Of a DNA stretch of 64,000 bases, positions 48,029-57,024 are shown piece by piece. The notes beneath the pieces are model-generated. The model saw only the letters and a program-made list of their open reading frames with translations. It made no database searches and was not told where the DNA came from. A program made the translations under genes and the position numbers. Source of the DNA: Hymenobacter pini (GTDB lineage: Bacteria; Bacteroidota; Bacteroidia; Cytophagales; Hymenobacteraceae); NCBI RefSeq assembly GCF_020421205.1, contig NZ_JAIZZH010000002.1, positions 744,001 through 808,000 of the forward strand, given 5' to 3'. How positions within the stretch are numbered: the first letter of the stretch is position 1; each line of letters begins with the position of its first letter.

Positions 48029-50617
48029 CTACTTCGCCGCAACGGCTGCCGACTGCAGCTGTACGGTAGCTGGCTTCAGCCCTTTGCCGGAAACCTTCAG
48101 CGTCAGCGGGCCGGCTTTACCGGTGGTTTGGACGGTGGCGACGAGCTGGCCGTGGAAGGCGTGCATGTGGGGCTGGTGGAACAGCTCCAGGCTGGTGGCG
48201 TCGCCGTTGGCTACGGCCCGGAAGCGGCCGGCCCCCTTCACCTCCATCTGCAGCTCGTTGGTGGCGTCGGGGCAGAGGTTGCCCTGAGCGTCCTCCACGC
48301 GGGCCGTCACGTAGGCCAGGTCCTGGCCGTCGGCGGTGAGGGCGGTGCGGTCGGCTACCAGGCGGACGTGGTGGGGCTGGCCGGCGGTGCGCACTTCCTC
48401 CTCGGCCACGGCTTTGCCAGCGGCGTCGTAGGCCACTACTTTGATGGAGCCGGGCTGGTACCTCACCTCGTTCCACATCAGGCGGTAGCGCGTCTGAGGT
48501 TGGGCGGAGGTGGCTTTGGTCTGCCGGCCCTGGCTTACGCCGTTCACGAACAGCTCGGCCGAGGGGTAGTTGGTGTAGGCGTACACGGGCGTGGTCTGAC
48601 CTTCGCGGCCGGGCCAGGTCCAGTGCGGCAGCAGGTGCAGCGTGGGCGCAGCCGTGTTCCACTTGGCGCGGTACAGGTAGAACCGGTCCTTGGGCAGGCC
48701 GGCCAGGTCCAGAATACCGAAGTAGGAACTGTGCGAGGGCCACACCTCATCATAAGGAGTCGGCTCCCCGAGGTAGTCGAAGCCCGTCCACACGAACTCG
48801 CCGATAACGTAGGGCAAATCGTCCTGCTGCACAAATTCCTCGTCCGGCGTCTGCGACCAGACGCAGGCTTCCAGGTCGTACGACGACGACTGGTTGTCGG
48901 GATATTTCTTCTGCTTGGCCTTTTCTACCGGGAATTTGTACACGCCCCGGCTGCTCACCGTGGAGGCCGTTTCGGAGCCCAGAATGAAGCCCTGCGGGAG
49001 CTTTTCGTTGGCTTGGGCGTAGCGGTGGGGCTTGTAGTTGAAGCCCGCAATGTCGAGCACCGCCGCAAAGTTGTTCTTGAGGGCGTCGTCGATGCGGTCC
49101 ATGCCCATGGTCACGGGGCGGGTGGGGTCCTCACGGTGCACCACGTCCTGCAGGCGCTTGAGCAGTTTGCCGCCGCCGGGCATGCTTTGGTCGGGCACCT
49201 CGTTGCCGATGCTCCACATAATCACCGAGGGGTTGTTGCGGTAGTGGCGCACCAGGTTCACCAAGTCCTTCTCGGCCCACTCGTCAAACAGGCGGTTGTA
49301 GCCGTTCTTCACCTTGGGCGTTTTCCACTCGTCAAAGGATTCCAGCATGAGCATGATGCCCATTTCGTCGCAGAGCTGCACCAGCTCCGGAGCGGGCATG
49401 TTGTGCGAGGTGCGGATGGCGTCGCAGCCCATGTCCTTGAGCAGTACAATCTGCCGGCGCAAAGCAGCCACGTTGATGGCCGTGCCCAATGGGCCCAGGT
49501 CGTGGTGGTTGCACACGCCCTTGAACTTGCGCGGCTGCCCGTTCAGGGAGAAGCCCTTCCCCGCCTCGAATTTGAAGGAGCGGATACCGAAGGGCGTGCG
49601 GTACTCATCGGCCAGCCGGTAGGTGGTGTCGGCCTCCGCCTCTTTCACGTAGAGCCGCGAAACGGCCGTGTAGAGCGTGGGCGTTTCCGGGCTCCAGAGC
49701 CGGGGTTGTACCACGGTGAAGGCCTGCTCGCAGGTGGGCAGGCCGCTTTCCAGCGGGGTGCTACTGCTGGCTACCACCCGGCCGCTGGCGTCCTGCAACT
49801 CGGTGTCGAGGCGCAGGAACAGGGCGTTGCGCAGGGCGCCCCGGCCAATGTGCTCATCCCGGCTGCCTCTTACGCTGATTTTGGCGCCTTCGCGACCAAC
49901 TACACGGCCGTCGGGCACGGCAATTTCGGTGGTGAGTTTTACCCGGGCGTAATCGGCCGTCACGTCGGGGGTAGTGAGGTAGGTGCCCCACACCGGAATG
50001 TGTACCTCGGGCGTCACAATGAGGTGCACGTTGCGGTACAGGCCCGCGCCGGGGTACCAGCGCGACTGTTCCGGCAAGTTCTGCAGGCGCACGGCCAGTA
50101 TGTTGTCCTTGCCGGGTTGGATGGCTTCGGTGATGTCGACGCTGAAGGAGTTGTAGCCGTAGGCCCAGGTAGCCACTTCCTTGCCGTTCATGAACACGTG
50201 GGCGTCACTCATGGCCCCATCGAACACCAGCACCGCCCGCTGCCCGGCCCCGAAGCCCGGCACCTCCAGCTTGCGTCGGTACCAGCCCGTGCCGATGAAT
50301 GGCAGCCCGCCCGTGCGCCCCGATTTCTGGGTGGCCTGCTTCTCCTGGTTCTGCTCAATCTGCACCGTTTGCAGGTCGTTGTTGCCATCGAAGGGGCCGT
50401 AAATGGCCCAGTCGTGGGGCACCTGCACGCGCTGCCACCTAGCATCATTGAACTTGGGATTGGCCGCGTCGGGCTGGTCGCCTTTGCTGAAGCGCCAGTC
50501 GGTGGTGAGCAGGTATTCGCGGCGGGTTTGGGCCTGGGCGGCGGGGCCGCTGGTCAGCAGCAGGCCGGTGCCCAGGGTCAGGCCCAGCAGGGCGCGGTAA
50601 GAAGAGGTAGAAAACAC
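48029..50617 (-). CDS. GH2 beta-galactosidase/beta-glucuronidase with DUF4982 and Ig-like C-terminus
   Basis: The 862-residue exported enzyme has a signal peptide (LLGLTLGTGLLLTSGPAAQAQ). The jelly roll has VQVPHDWAIYGPFD and GTGWYRRKLEVPGF. The barrel shows GVCNHHDLGPLG, acid/base Glu in IMWSIGNEVPDQS and the nucleophile Glu in VIGEFVWTGFDYLGEPTPY. After that come a DUF4982-like module (VYAYTNYPSAELFVNG) and an Ig-like domain (LVADRTALTADGQDLAYVTARV). The substrate is uncertain. The start is set to GTG at 50617; the upstream frame would overlap the GH105 gene, and no ATG exists near the signal peptide. It follows GH105 by 70 bp in the - strand operon. Confidence 0.9.
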   Translation of the reverse strand: MFSTSSYRALLGLTLGTGLLLTSGPAAQAQTRREYLLTTDWRFSKGDQPDAANPKFNDARWQRVQVPHDWAIYGPFDGNNDLQTVQIEQNQEKQATQKSGRTGGLPFIGTGWYRRKLEVPGFGAGQRAVLVFDGAMSDAHVFMNGKEVATWAYGYNSFSVDITEAIQPGKDNILAVRLQNLPEQSRWYPGAGLYRNVHLIVTPEVHIPVWGTYLTTPDVTADYARVKLTTEIAVPDGRVVGREGAKISVRGSRDEHIGRGALRNALFLRLDTELQDASGRVVASSSTPLESGLPTCEQAFTVVQPRLWSPETPTLYTAVSRLYVKEAEADTTYRLADEYRTPFGIRSFKFEAGKGFSLNGQPRKFKGVCNHHDLGPLGTAINVAALRRQIVLLKDMGCDAIRTSHNMPAPELVQLCDEMGIMLMLESFDEWKTPKVKNGYNRLFDEWAEKDLVNLVRHYRNNPSVIMWSIGNEVPDQSMPGGGKLLKRLQDVVHREDPTRPVTMGMDRIDDALKNNFAAVLDIAGFNYKPHRYAQANEKLPQGFILGSETASTVSSRGVYKFPVEKAKQKKYPDNQSSSYDLEACVWSQTPDEEFVQQDDLPYVIGEFVWTGFDYLGEPTPYDEVWPSHSSYFGILDLAGLPKDRFYLYRAKWNTAAPTLHLLPHWTWPGREGQTTPVYAYTNYPSAELFVNGVSQGRQTKATSAQPQTRYRLMWNEVRYQPGSIKVVAYDAAGKAVAEEEVRTAGQPHHVRLVADRTALTADGQDLAYVTARVEDAQGNLCPDATNELQMEVKGAGRFRAVANGDATSLELFHQPHMHAFHGQLVATVQTTGKAGPLTLKVSGKGLKPATVQLQSAAVAAK

Positions 50618-50687
50618 AGTGCGGAGAGAAGAAAAAACCACGGAAAAAGGAGCTAACAGCAGCAGCTTAGTTGCGCCGACGGACAAT

Positions 50688-51851
50688 TTACTTATCGGCG
50701 AAGCGGGCCATTTCGCTGGCGGCCAGCAGGAAAGCGCCCACGCCGAAGTTGGAAGTGGAGTTCTGGTTGACGACCTGGCCGGGAATGGCCTTCTCGCCGA
50801 TGGGCTGCACGTAGCCAATGGCGCCGTCGGGCTGCAGGGCGGTGGTGGTGAGGTACTGCCAGCCCTTCATAGCCGTGGGCAGGTACTCCTTCTTGCTCAG
50901 CACGCCATTATTGATGCCCCAGAGGTAGGCGAAGGTATTGAAGGCGGTGCCGCTGGTTTCGGGGCCGGGGGCATGGGCGGGGTCGAGCAGGCTGCGCGTC
51001 CAGTAGCCTTCGGGCTGTTGGGCGGCTTTGAGGGCGGCAGCCAGGCCCCGGAACTTGCTCAGGTATTCGGCGCGGTGCGGGTCGTTCTGGGGAAGGTCCT
51101 GCAGCACGCGGGCCAAGCCGGCAAACACCCACCCGTCGCCGCGGGCCCAGAAGTCCTTCTTGCCATTCACCGATTTGTGCTGGGGGTACACGTACTTGGC
51201 GTCGCGGTAGTACAGGCCGGTTTCGGCATCGAAGATGAGGCCGTTGGTGTAGCTGAAGTACTCGTGCAGCTTCTGCAGGTACAGCGGGTTGCCGGTGGCT
51301 TTGTGCAGCTTGGTCATCACCGGCATTACCATGTAGAGGCCGTCCACCCACCACCAGTAGTCGTTCTTGTCGGTGCTCATCTGGTACTCCATCACCTCGC
51401 GGGCCCGGGCAATGCGCTGGGGCTCGGGCTTAAGGGCGTAGAGGTCGGCGTAGGTCTGGAAGCAGATTTGCCAGTCGCCGAACAGCACGAACTCGGGGGC
51501 CTCGCCGTAGGGCTTGTACTGCCAGCGGGCCCTGTCGTCGGAGGTGGCGCCCTTCCACTGGTTGTGCACGGCCCAGTCCTCGGAGTACTGGCGGTACTTC
51601 TCGTTTTTGGTGGCAGTGTAGGCGGCCATGTTGCCGGTGTGGTAGGCGGCCACGTCCCAGAACGCCCGTTCCTGCGGCGGGTGCGCGGCCTGCCAGTGGT
51701 CATTCACCTTGGTAATCAGGGCCAGCACGTCGGCTTTCCTGGGCTGGGATGCGGTGGCGCTGGAAGCCGCCGCAGTTTTCGAGGACGCGCAGCCGGTGGG
51801 CAGCGTCAGCAGCAGGGCGGCACCGAGCAGATAGGCGGAGAAACGGGTCAT
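50688..51851 (-). CDS. GH105/GH88-type unsaturated uronyl hydrolase, lipoprotein
   Basis: The 387-residue protein has a lipobox (LPTGC, Cys21) and an (alpha/alpha)6-barrel pattern. Motifs include WQICFQTYADLYAL, DYWWWVDGLYMVMP (catalytic Asp), YYRDAKYVYPQ, WARGDGWVFAGLARVLQ and GAFLLAASEMA. Such enzymes hydrate the 4,5-unsaturated uronic acid left at chain ends by polysaccharide lyases. This implies that a lyase acts upstream. The start is the ATG at 51851; the preceding in-frame codons lie in a palindromic repeat. It is followed at 70 bp by the GH2. Confidence 0.9.
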   Translation of the reverse strand: MTRFSAYLLGAALLLTLPTGCASSKTAAASSATASQPRKADVLALITKVNDHWQAAHPPQERAFWDVAAYHTGNMAAYTATKNEKYRQYSEDWAVHNQWKGATSDDRARWQYKPYGEAPEFVLFGDWQICFQTYADLYALKPEPQRIARAREVMEYQMSTDKNDYWWWVDGLYMVMPVMTKLHKATGNPLYLQKLHEYFSYTNGLIFDAETGLYYRDAKYVYPQHKSVNGKKDFWARGDGWVFAGLARVLQDLPQNDPHRAEYLSKFRGLAAALKAAQQPEGYWTRSLLDPAHAPGPETSGTAFNTFAYLWGINNGVLSKKEYLPTAMKGWQYLTTTALQPDGAIGYVQPIGEKAIPGQVVNQNSTSNFGVGAFLLAASEMARFADK

Positions 51852-51867
51852 AGAACGGGTAGTTGGG

Positions 51868-52043
51868 GCCTCACCCCCCGGCCCCCTCTCCAGGGGAGAG
51901 GGGGAGCCACGGCGGCGCGGTTCGGGTTTCGTTAAGTTTCTGTTTATCAGCAAGTGGCACCGTCTGTGCACTCTGCCAACTTTCTGCATTTAATAACGTC
52001 AGGCTCCCCCTCTCCCCCTGGAGAGGGGGCCGGGGGGTGAGGC
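51868..52043. repeat. Paired palindromic repeat element, type E-prime (copy 2)
   Basis: Arms at 51868-51908 (GCCTCACCCCCCGG...GGGGAGCC) and 52002-52043 are inverted copies, around a 93-bp spacer. In the transcribed direction it starts one base after the GH97 stop codon. It matches the element at 42983-43206 in both arms. Confidence 0.85.
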
Positions 52044-52044
52044 A

Positions 52045-53979
52045 CTACGGTTGCACCACGAAGCCACCCCGGGCCGGCACGGTCAGGCGCAGCGTGGGGC
52101 CGCTGAGGGAGCGGGAGGCAAATTGGCGGTTGGTTTCACCATCGAGGATGAGCGTACCGGCTTTCAGACCCAGCTTTGCGAGGTCGAGGGTTAGCTCGCG
52201 GGGTTGGTCGGTGGCGTTGATGCCGGCCACGTACCAGCGGCCGTCGGGGGCCTGGCGGGCCAGCACGGCGTACTCGCCGGGGAAGCCGTCGAGCAGCTTC
52301 ACGTCGGCCCAGCCGTTAGGCAGCTGGCGCAGGAAGTTCTGCACGTAGGCCGGCTGCCGGGCCATGCCCTCGTCGGTTTCGGCGTAGTGCTGAATGCCCG
52401 ACTGGAACAGCACCGACAGGGCCAGCTCGAAGGCATTGGAGGTGCGGCGCTGCTTGCCCGGGATTTCCGAGAAGCACACCGGCGTGAAGTCCATCGGGCC
52501 CACGGCGTTGCGGGTGAAGGGCAGCGTGGCGCAGTGGGTAGCTTCCTGGTCGGTATTCGGCTGGTCGAAGGTCAGGAACTCGAAGCCACGCACGGCCTCC
52601 ATCGTCATCAGGTTGGGGTAGGTGCGCTGCCAGCCGCGCGGGATGGTGGTGCCGTGAAAATTCACCAGCAGCCCGGCCGCGGCAGCATCGGTCAGCAGGT
52701 CCTGGTAGTAGTTCATAAACGACTGCCCATCCCCGCCGAAAAAGTCGATTTTGACCCCGGCAATGCCCATCTGCCTGATGCGGGCAAACTCCCGGCGGCG
52801 CGTTTCGGGGTCGAAGAGGATGTTCTTGGGCGTCTGCGGGGCTTCGTTCCAGCTGCCGTTGGAGTTGTACCACACCAGCAGGCCCACGTTCTTGCTGCGG
52901 GCGTACTGGGCCAGCTCCTGCATCTTGTCGTAGCCGATCTGGGTGTCCCACAACGCATCCACCAGGCAATAGCGCCAGCCCATGCCCGCGGCGTAGTCGA
53001 TAAAGCGGCGCTGCACCTCGTAGGTGGTGTTCTTATCCCCCAGCAGCACCCACGACCATGAGGCCTTGCCCCCTTCGGCCAGCTTGGCCGCAGCCGATGC
53101 CGGAGCGCTCAGGTCCGTGGTCAGGGTCGATTCGACGATGGGCGCCAGCGAGTTGCCCAGCACGATAACCCGCCAAGGCGTGCGCCAGGGCAGGCGGCCT
53201 TCGGGCGTTACGGCCGCCTCGGACGTGGTGCGCTCGGTGGGCTGGGCAAAGGCCACGGCGTACTCCCCGTTGGGCGCTTCGTGGGCCAGGTGGGAGCCGC
53301 AGTAGTTGCGGCCCATGCCGGCCTCGGTGAGCAGCAGCCAGTGTCCGTTGGCCTGAAACAGCGCCGGAAACGACCACCCCTGCCCCAGCGGCGACGCGGT
53401 GCCGGCGGCTATTCCTTTCTGGTAGTATTCCTCGTACGAGGGCTGCGTGTTGGCCCAACCCGTCTGGGCTTTGGCGTGGGGGTGCAGCCAGCCTCTGGCC
53501 CCGGCTGGTAGCCGGAACGTGGTAGCCTCCCGCGTGATGCGCTGCACATCCTTGGCCGGACCTTCGAGCAGGTACTGAAACGCCACGCCATCATCGGAAA
53601 CCTGGAACACCACGCTCAGCTGCGGGCCGCCTTTGCTCTGAAAGCGCACCACACGGCGGTTGGCGCGGTAGCGGCAATGGGCCCGCTTGTCGGTGCTGAG
53701 TTGGTAGTCGTCCGTAACAGCTTCCACTTTTTCGGCCTTGTGCAGCGTGAGGCCTTGGCTGAGGTCGGCACCGGCCAGTACCAAGCCCAGGCGCGAGGTG
53801 GATAGCACCTCGGCGCGGCCGTAGCGCACGGCGTAGGTGGGCCGGCCCTGGGAATCCACGGCTATGGTGACCTGCACCGCACCGTTGGGACTGCCCACAC
53901 GCACGGGTGTGGGCGCGGCTGGGCGGGCCAGCACGGCGGCCGTCAGCAAACTCAGCCCCAGGGTAAACAGCAGACGCAT
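52045..53979 (-). CDS. GH97 glycoside hydrolase (alpha-galactosidase/alpha-glucosidase type)
   Basis: The 644-residue exported enzyme has a signal peptide (LLFTLGLSLLTAAVLA). The N-terminal domain carries GVAFQYLLEG and TTFRLPAGARGWLHP. The barrel reads YCLVDALWDTQIGYD, GIAGVKIDFFGGDGQSFMNYY, VNFHGTTIPRGWQRTYPNLM and EAVRGFEFL. The C-terminal beta-domain follows. The VKIDFF.GDGQ stretch resembles the retaining, alpha-galactosidase-like branch, in which this Asp is the nucleophile; that is an inference. It would remove alpha-linked galactose or glucose. The ATG at 53979 gives the signal peptide. It follows a GH43 gene by 34 bp. Confidence 0.9.
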   Translation of the reverse strand: MRLLFTLGLSLLTAAVLARPAAPTPVRVGSPNGAVQVTIAVDSQGRPTYAVRYGRAEVLSTSRLGLVLAGADLSQGLTLHKAEKVEAVTDDYQLSTDKRAHCRYRANRRVVRFQSKGGPQLSVVFQVSDDGVAFQYLLEGPAKDVQRITREATTFRLPAGARGWLHPHAKAQTGWANTQPSYEEYYQKGIAAGTASPLGQGWSFPALFQANGHWLLLTEAGMGRNYCGSHLAHEAPNGEYAVAFAQPTERTTSEAAVTPEGRLPWRTPWRVIVLGNSLAPIVESTLTTDLSAPASAAAKLAEGGKASWSWVLLGDKNTTYEVQRRFIDYAAGMGWRYCLVDALWDTQIGYDKMQELAQYARSKNVGLLVWYNSNGSWNEAPQTPKNILFDPETRRREFARIRQMGIAGVKIDFFGGDGQSFMNYYQDLLTDAAAAGLLVNFHGTTIPRGWQRTYPNLMTMEAVRGFEFLTFDQPNTDQEATHCATLPFTRNAVGPMDFTPVCFSEIPGKQRRTSNAFELALSVLFQSGIQHYAETDEGMARQPAYVQNFLRQLPNGWADVKLLDGFPGEYAVLARQAPDGRWYVAGINATDQPRELTLDLAKLGLKAGTLILDGETNRQFASRSLSGPTLRLTVPARGGFVVQP

Positions 53980-54013
53980 TGGTAACGCGGTAGTAAGTTG
54001 GAAACGGACTTGG

Positions 54014-55051
54014 CTAGGGTCGGTACGGTTTACCCAGCACCAATTTGTCGCCCACGGTGCTCACTTCAAACAGGTGCGGCACGCGGTGGTAGTCCCCGTT
54101 AATGTCCTTATGGCTGTGCAACGACATCAGCAGCTTGCCATCAAAGGTGCGGAACAGCATGCCGTGGCCGTAGTTGGGCGGGGTAATGGGCTCCGCTTCC
54201 TGTGTCCAGGGGCCATCCAAGGTACCGCTTTGGGAATAGGCTACGCCCTGCGTGTATTGGTCGTACACCCAGCTGGTCCAAATCATGCCCAGCCGGCCAG
54301 TACCGGTGCGAAACAGGTAGGGACCGTCGGTAACCTTGTTGGGCCGCACCGGGCCGGTGCGCGGGTTTTCCCGGCTCCAGGGGGCTTCGCTGGCCCGAAA
54401 CAGCACTTTCCCCTTACCCACGGTACCGCTCAGGTCGGGCTTCAGCGCAATCTTCTCCACGGTGCCGTTCTGGTTCTGCAGCCACTCGTGACAGTACACC
54501 AAGTAGGGCTTCTGGTCCTTATCCACCCACAGCGTCGCGTCGAGGGTAGGCATGGTGGCGGGCAGGTAAGTGGCGTCGCGCATCGGCACAAACGGACCAT
54601 CGGGCCGGTTGCCGACCAGCACGTGGCAGGCCCGGCGCTCAATCACCTGGCCCTGCACCGTGTCAATTTTGATGGCCGGGTTGGTGAAGGTAGCGAAGTA
54701 GTAATACTTGCCTTTGTAGGGGTGAATTTCGGCCGCCCAAATCATCGGCTTCGGCCCCATCCAGGACGCAGGGTCGGGTTTAGCTACGGTATACGGGCCG
54801 CTCCAGCGCTTCAGGTCGGGGCTTTTCCAGAGCAGGCCGCCGGTACCCGTCATATAATACTGGTGGGTTTTCTGGTCGGCCAGGATAAACGGGTCGCTCA
54901 GCCGGATAGAATCCAGCGGCAGGTTCTGGCGAACAACCGGCGGTTTGGCCTGCTGGGCCCAGGCCTCGGCCGGAGCCAGCAGGACGGCCAGCACCAGCCA
55001 TTTCGCACCATTTCGCGTTATACTTCCTCGTTGATATACGGTGTGTATCAT
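54014..55051 (-). CDS. GH43 glycoside hydrolase with altered acid residue
   Basis: The 345-residue exported enzyme has a signal peptide (WLVLAVLLAPAEAWAQ). The propeller carries the base Asp in IRLSDPFILAD and the pKa Asp in TLDATLWVDKD. The usual acid-Glu position is read as VTDGPYLFRTGTGRLGM, with Asp where TEGP is common. This variation is found in some arabinosidase-like GH43 groups, but activity should not be assumed. The start is the ATG at 55051, six bases from the GH27 stop at 55057, so the two genes are tightly linked. It lies just before GH97. Confidence 0.88.
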   Translation of the reverse strand: MIHTVYQRGSITRNGAKWLVLAVLLAPAEAWAQQAKPPVVRQNLPLDSIRLSDPFILADQKTHQYYMTGTGGLLWKSPDLKRWSGPYTVAKPDPASWMGPKPMIWAAEIHPYKGKYYYFATFTNPAIKIDTVQGQVIERRACHVLVGNRPDGPFVPMRDATYLPATMPTLDATLWVDKDQKPYLVYCHEWLQNQNGTVEKIALKPDLSGTVGKGKVLFRASEAPWSRENPRTGPVRPNKVTDGPYLFRTGTGRLGMIWTSWVYDQYTQGVAYSQSGTLDGPWTQEAEPITPPNYGHGMLFRTFDGKLLMSLHSHKDINGDYHRVPHLFEVSTVGDKLVLGKPYRP

Positions 55052-55056
55052 CTTCC

Positions 55057-56946
55057 TTACAGCTTGGCTCCGGTGACTGGCGTTTTCCGGGATGCACCTT
55101 TGGGCGCACTCAGGCGGTACAATACCGCGCCGTGCCGCCGCACGTAGGGGGCCAGTTCCCCGCCTTTCACTACCACGCTTTGGCCGCTCCACAAATCCGT
55201 GGCCGTGGTGCCGGCGGGCAGACCCAACTCCTTCAGGGCTACCGGTATGCGCACCGAATCGGCGGGTGGGGGTAGCATGGGTTTTTGGGTGAACACGAGG
55301 GCCTGGAAAGTACCACCGGTGTTCTGCCCGGCGGCGGCGCGGTCGAGGCCCACGGTGGCCGTGAAACGGGTGCAGCCGGCCGGCACGTCGTACTCGATGA
55401 TGGAGTTAGCGTGGGTGCCGATGCCGTCGGGGTAGGTCTGCTCCCCTACCCGCAACGCCCCACCCGATACGCTTTTGCCCTGACTGACTTTGCCCCAGCC
55501 GGCGGTGGCCTGTAGCCAGGTCAGGCTGCGGAGTGGCAGGGCTTCGGTGCCGCGGTGCAGTTGGGGGTTCAGCCAGTCGGCGTGGTCCCAGGCCGAGCCG
55601 TCGCCCCCGTCGCGCACTACCAGGTAGAGTTTATTGGCCCCGTTCAGCTCCACACTCACTTCCTGCTGGGGGTGTTGGCGGGTGATAAGCTCACTACGCC
55701 AGGCGGCGGCGTTGGCCGGGGCGGGCTGCTGGTCCTCGGCGTTGAACAGGGCCAGGTACTGGTCGCCGGTGGCGGGGTCGTTGGCGGTCCAGGCTATCAG
55801 GTCGCCGCGGCGGAACAGTTGGCGGCCACCGGTGCTGCGCTGGTTTACCTGTAGCACGGCCCGGTTGGTGAGCAGGCTGAGGGTAAACGGGTCGTTGCTG
55901 GGCAGGTCGCCGCCAAACATGAGCGGGGAGCGGGCCATGCTCCAGAGCGTCAGCAGGGTGCGTTGCTCGTCGCGGGTGAAGCGGGTCATCCGGTCGTCGC
56001 CCCGCTCGGCCCGGATGCCCAGGCGGCCCAGCGGCAGCATGTCGGCGTCGGGCCAGTTGCCGGGGCGACTGTAGGGAGCCCAGCGGTTACACACGTCGAA
56101 GTGCTCCTTGAGCTGGTCCCAGCTGTCCCAGAAGTCGCCCACGGTGCGCCACATGTTGGCGTGCTGCTGGGCGTGCGGGGCGTTGGCAATGGGCGTTTCG
56201 CCCGGCGACATGCTCAGCACGATGGGGCGGCCGGTGCGGTCAATGGCTTTGCGAATCAGCTCGATTTCACCCGCGTGGTAAGGTTCCGAGAGGTCATCGA
56301 CCTTCACGAAATCCAGCCCCCAGCCAGCGTACAGCTCAAACAGGGAGTTGTAGTACTCCTGCGCGCCGGGGCGGTCGGCCACCACCGTGTACATGTCGCG
56401 CAGCCAGCTGCACTGGCCTTCTTTCGAGTAAATATCGGCGGCCGTGAGCTGGGTGCCTTTGATGGGCAGTTTGCGCAGAACCGCCTGCACCGGCACCCCG
56501 CGCATGATGTGGATGCCGAACTTCAGCCCCTTACTATGCAGATAATCAGCCAGGGGCTTGAAACCCTGCCCGCCGGCGGCCGAGGGAAACCGGTTGGGCG
56601 CCGGCACGAAGCGGCCGTACGCATCCAGGTTCCAGTCGGGGTTTTGCTCGTTGTAGCCGTGAGCCGTGTCGTTGCCCACGTACCAGCGGATGTCCACCAC
56701 CACGTACTCCCAGCCGAAGGGCCGCAGGTAGCGGGCCATGTAGTCGGCGTTGGCCTTGGTTTCGGCTTCCGTCACGGTGGGGCCGTAGCAGTCCCAGCTG
56801 TTCCAGCCCAGCGGCGGCGTGGCGGCCCAGGTACGGAAGGCGGGTGGCAGGGCTGTTGGCTTGGCCCGTTGCTGGGCGGCAGCCGGGGCCCCGAGCAGCA
56901 GGCCGCCCGCCAGCGCGGCAACAAGTGAGGTGGAACGGAAAGGCAT
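55057..56946 (-). CDS. GH27 alpha-galactosidase with C-terminal NPCBM domain
   Basis: The 629-residue exported enzyme has a signal peptide (LVAALAGGLLLGAPAAAQ). The barrel begins TPPLGWNSWDCYGP, with the nucleophile region DFVKVDDLSEP (Asp217/218) and the acid region RPGNWPDADMLPLGRLG. The usual D-N/K pattern at the nucleophile is D-D here. After a beta-domain, a carbohydrate-binding NPCBM domain spans about residues 480-600 (YPDGIGTHANSIIEYDVPAG). The enzyme should release terminal alpha-galactose, or beta-L-arabinopyranose as some GH27 members do. The ATG at 56946 gives the signal peptide. Downstream GH43 follows at 5 bp. Confidence 0.92.
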   Translation of the reverse strand: MPFRSTSLVAALAGGLLLGAPAAAQQRAKPTALPPAFRTWAATPPLGWNSWDCYGPTVTEAETKANADYMARYLRPFGWEYVVVDIRWYVGNDTAHGYNEQNPDWNLDAYGRFVPAPNRFPSAAGGQGFKPLADYLHSKGLKFGIHIMRGVPVQAVLRKLPIKGTQLTAADIYSKEGQCSWLRDMYTVVADRPGAQEYYNSLFELYAGWGLDFVKVDDLSEPYHAGEIELIRKAIDRTGRPIVLSMSPGETPIANAPHAQQHANMWRTVGDFWDSWDQLKEHFDVCNRWAPYSRPGNWPDADMLPLGRLGIRAERGDDRMTRFTRDEQRTLLTLWSMARSPLMFGGDLPSNDPFTLSLLTNRAVLQVNQRSTGGRQLFRRGDLIAWTANDPATGDQYLALFNAEDQQPAPANAAAWRSELITRQHPQQEVSVELNGANKLYLVVRDGGDGSAWDHADWLNPQLHRGTEALPLRSLTWLQATAGWGKVSQGKSVSGGALRVGEQTYPDGIGTHANSIIEYDVPAGCTRFTATVGLDRAAAGQNTGGTFQALVFTQKPMLPPPADSVRIPVALKELGLPAGTTATDLWSGQSVVVKGGELAPYVRRHGAVLYRLSAPKGASRKTPVTGAKL

Positions 56947-57024
56947 GCGGTGGTGGGAGGCGTGGAGAATCGAACAGAGAAAAGGATAAGGCAAGCCGGC
57001 AGTTGCAGCGGCAGAAACGACCGG

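Noticed and set aside
47933..50656. 907-codon open frame on the + strand opposite the GH2 gene
   Set aside because: It is antisense to a full GH2 enzyme with intact catalytic motifs. Long opposite-strand frames are expected in GC-rich genes. Its translation is low-complexity, rich in Gly, Val and His.
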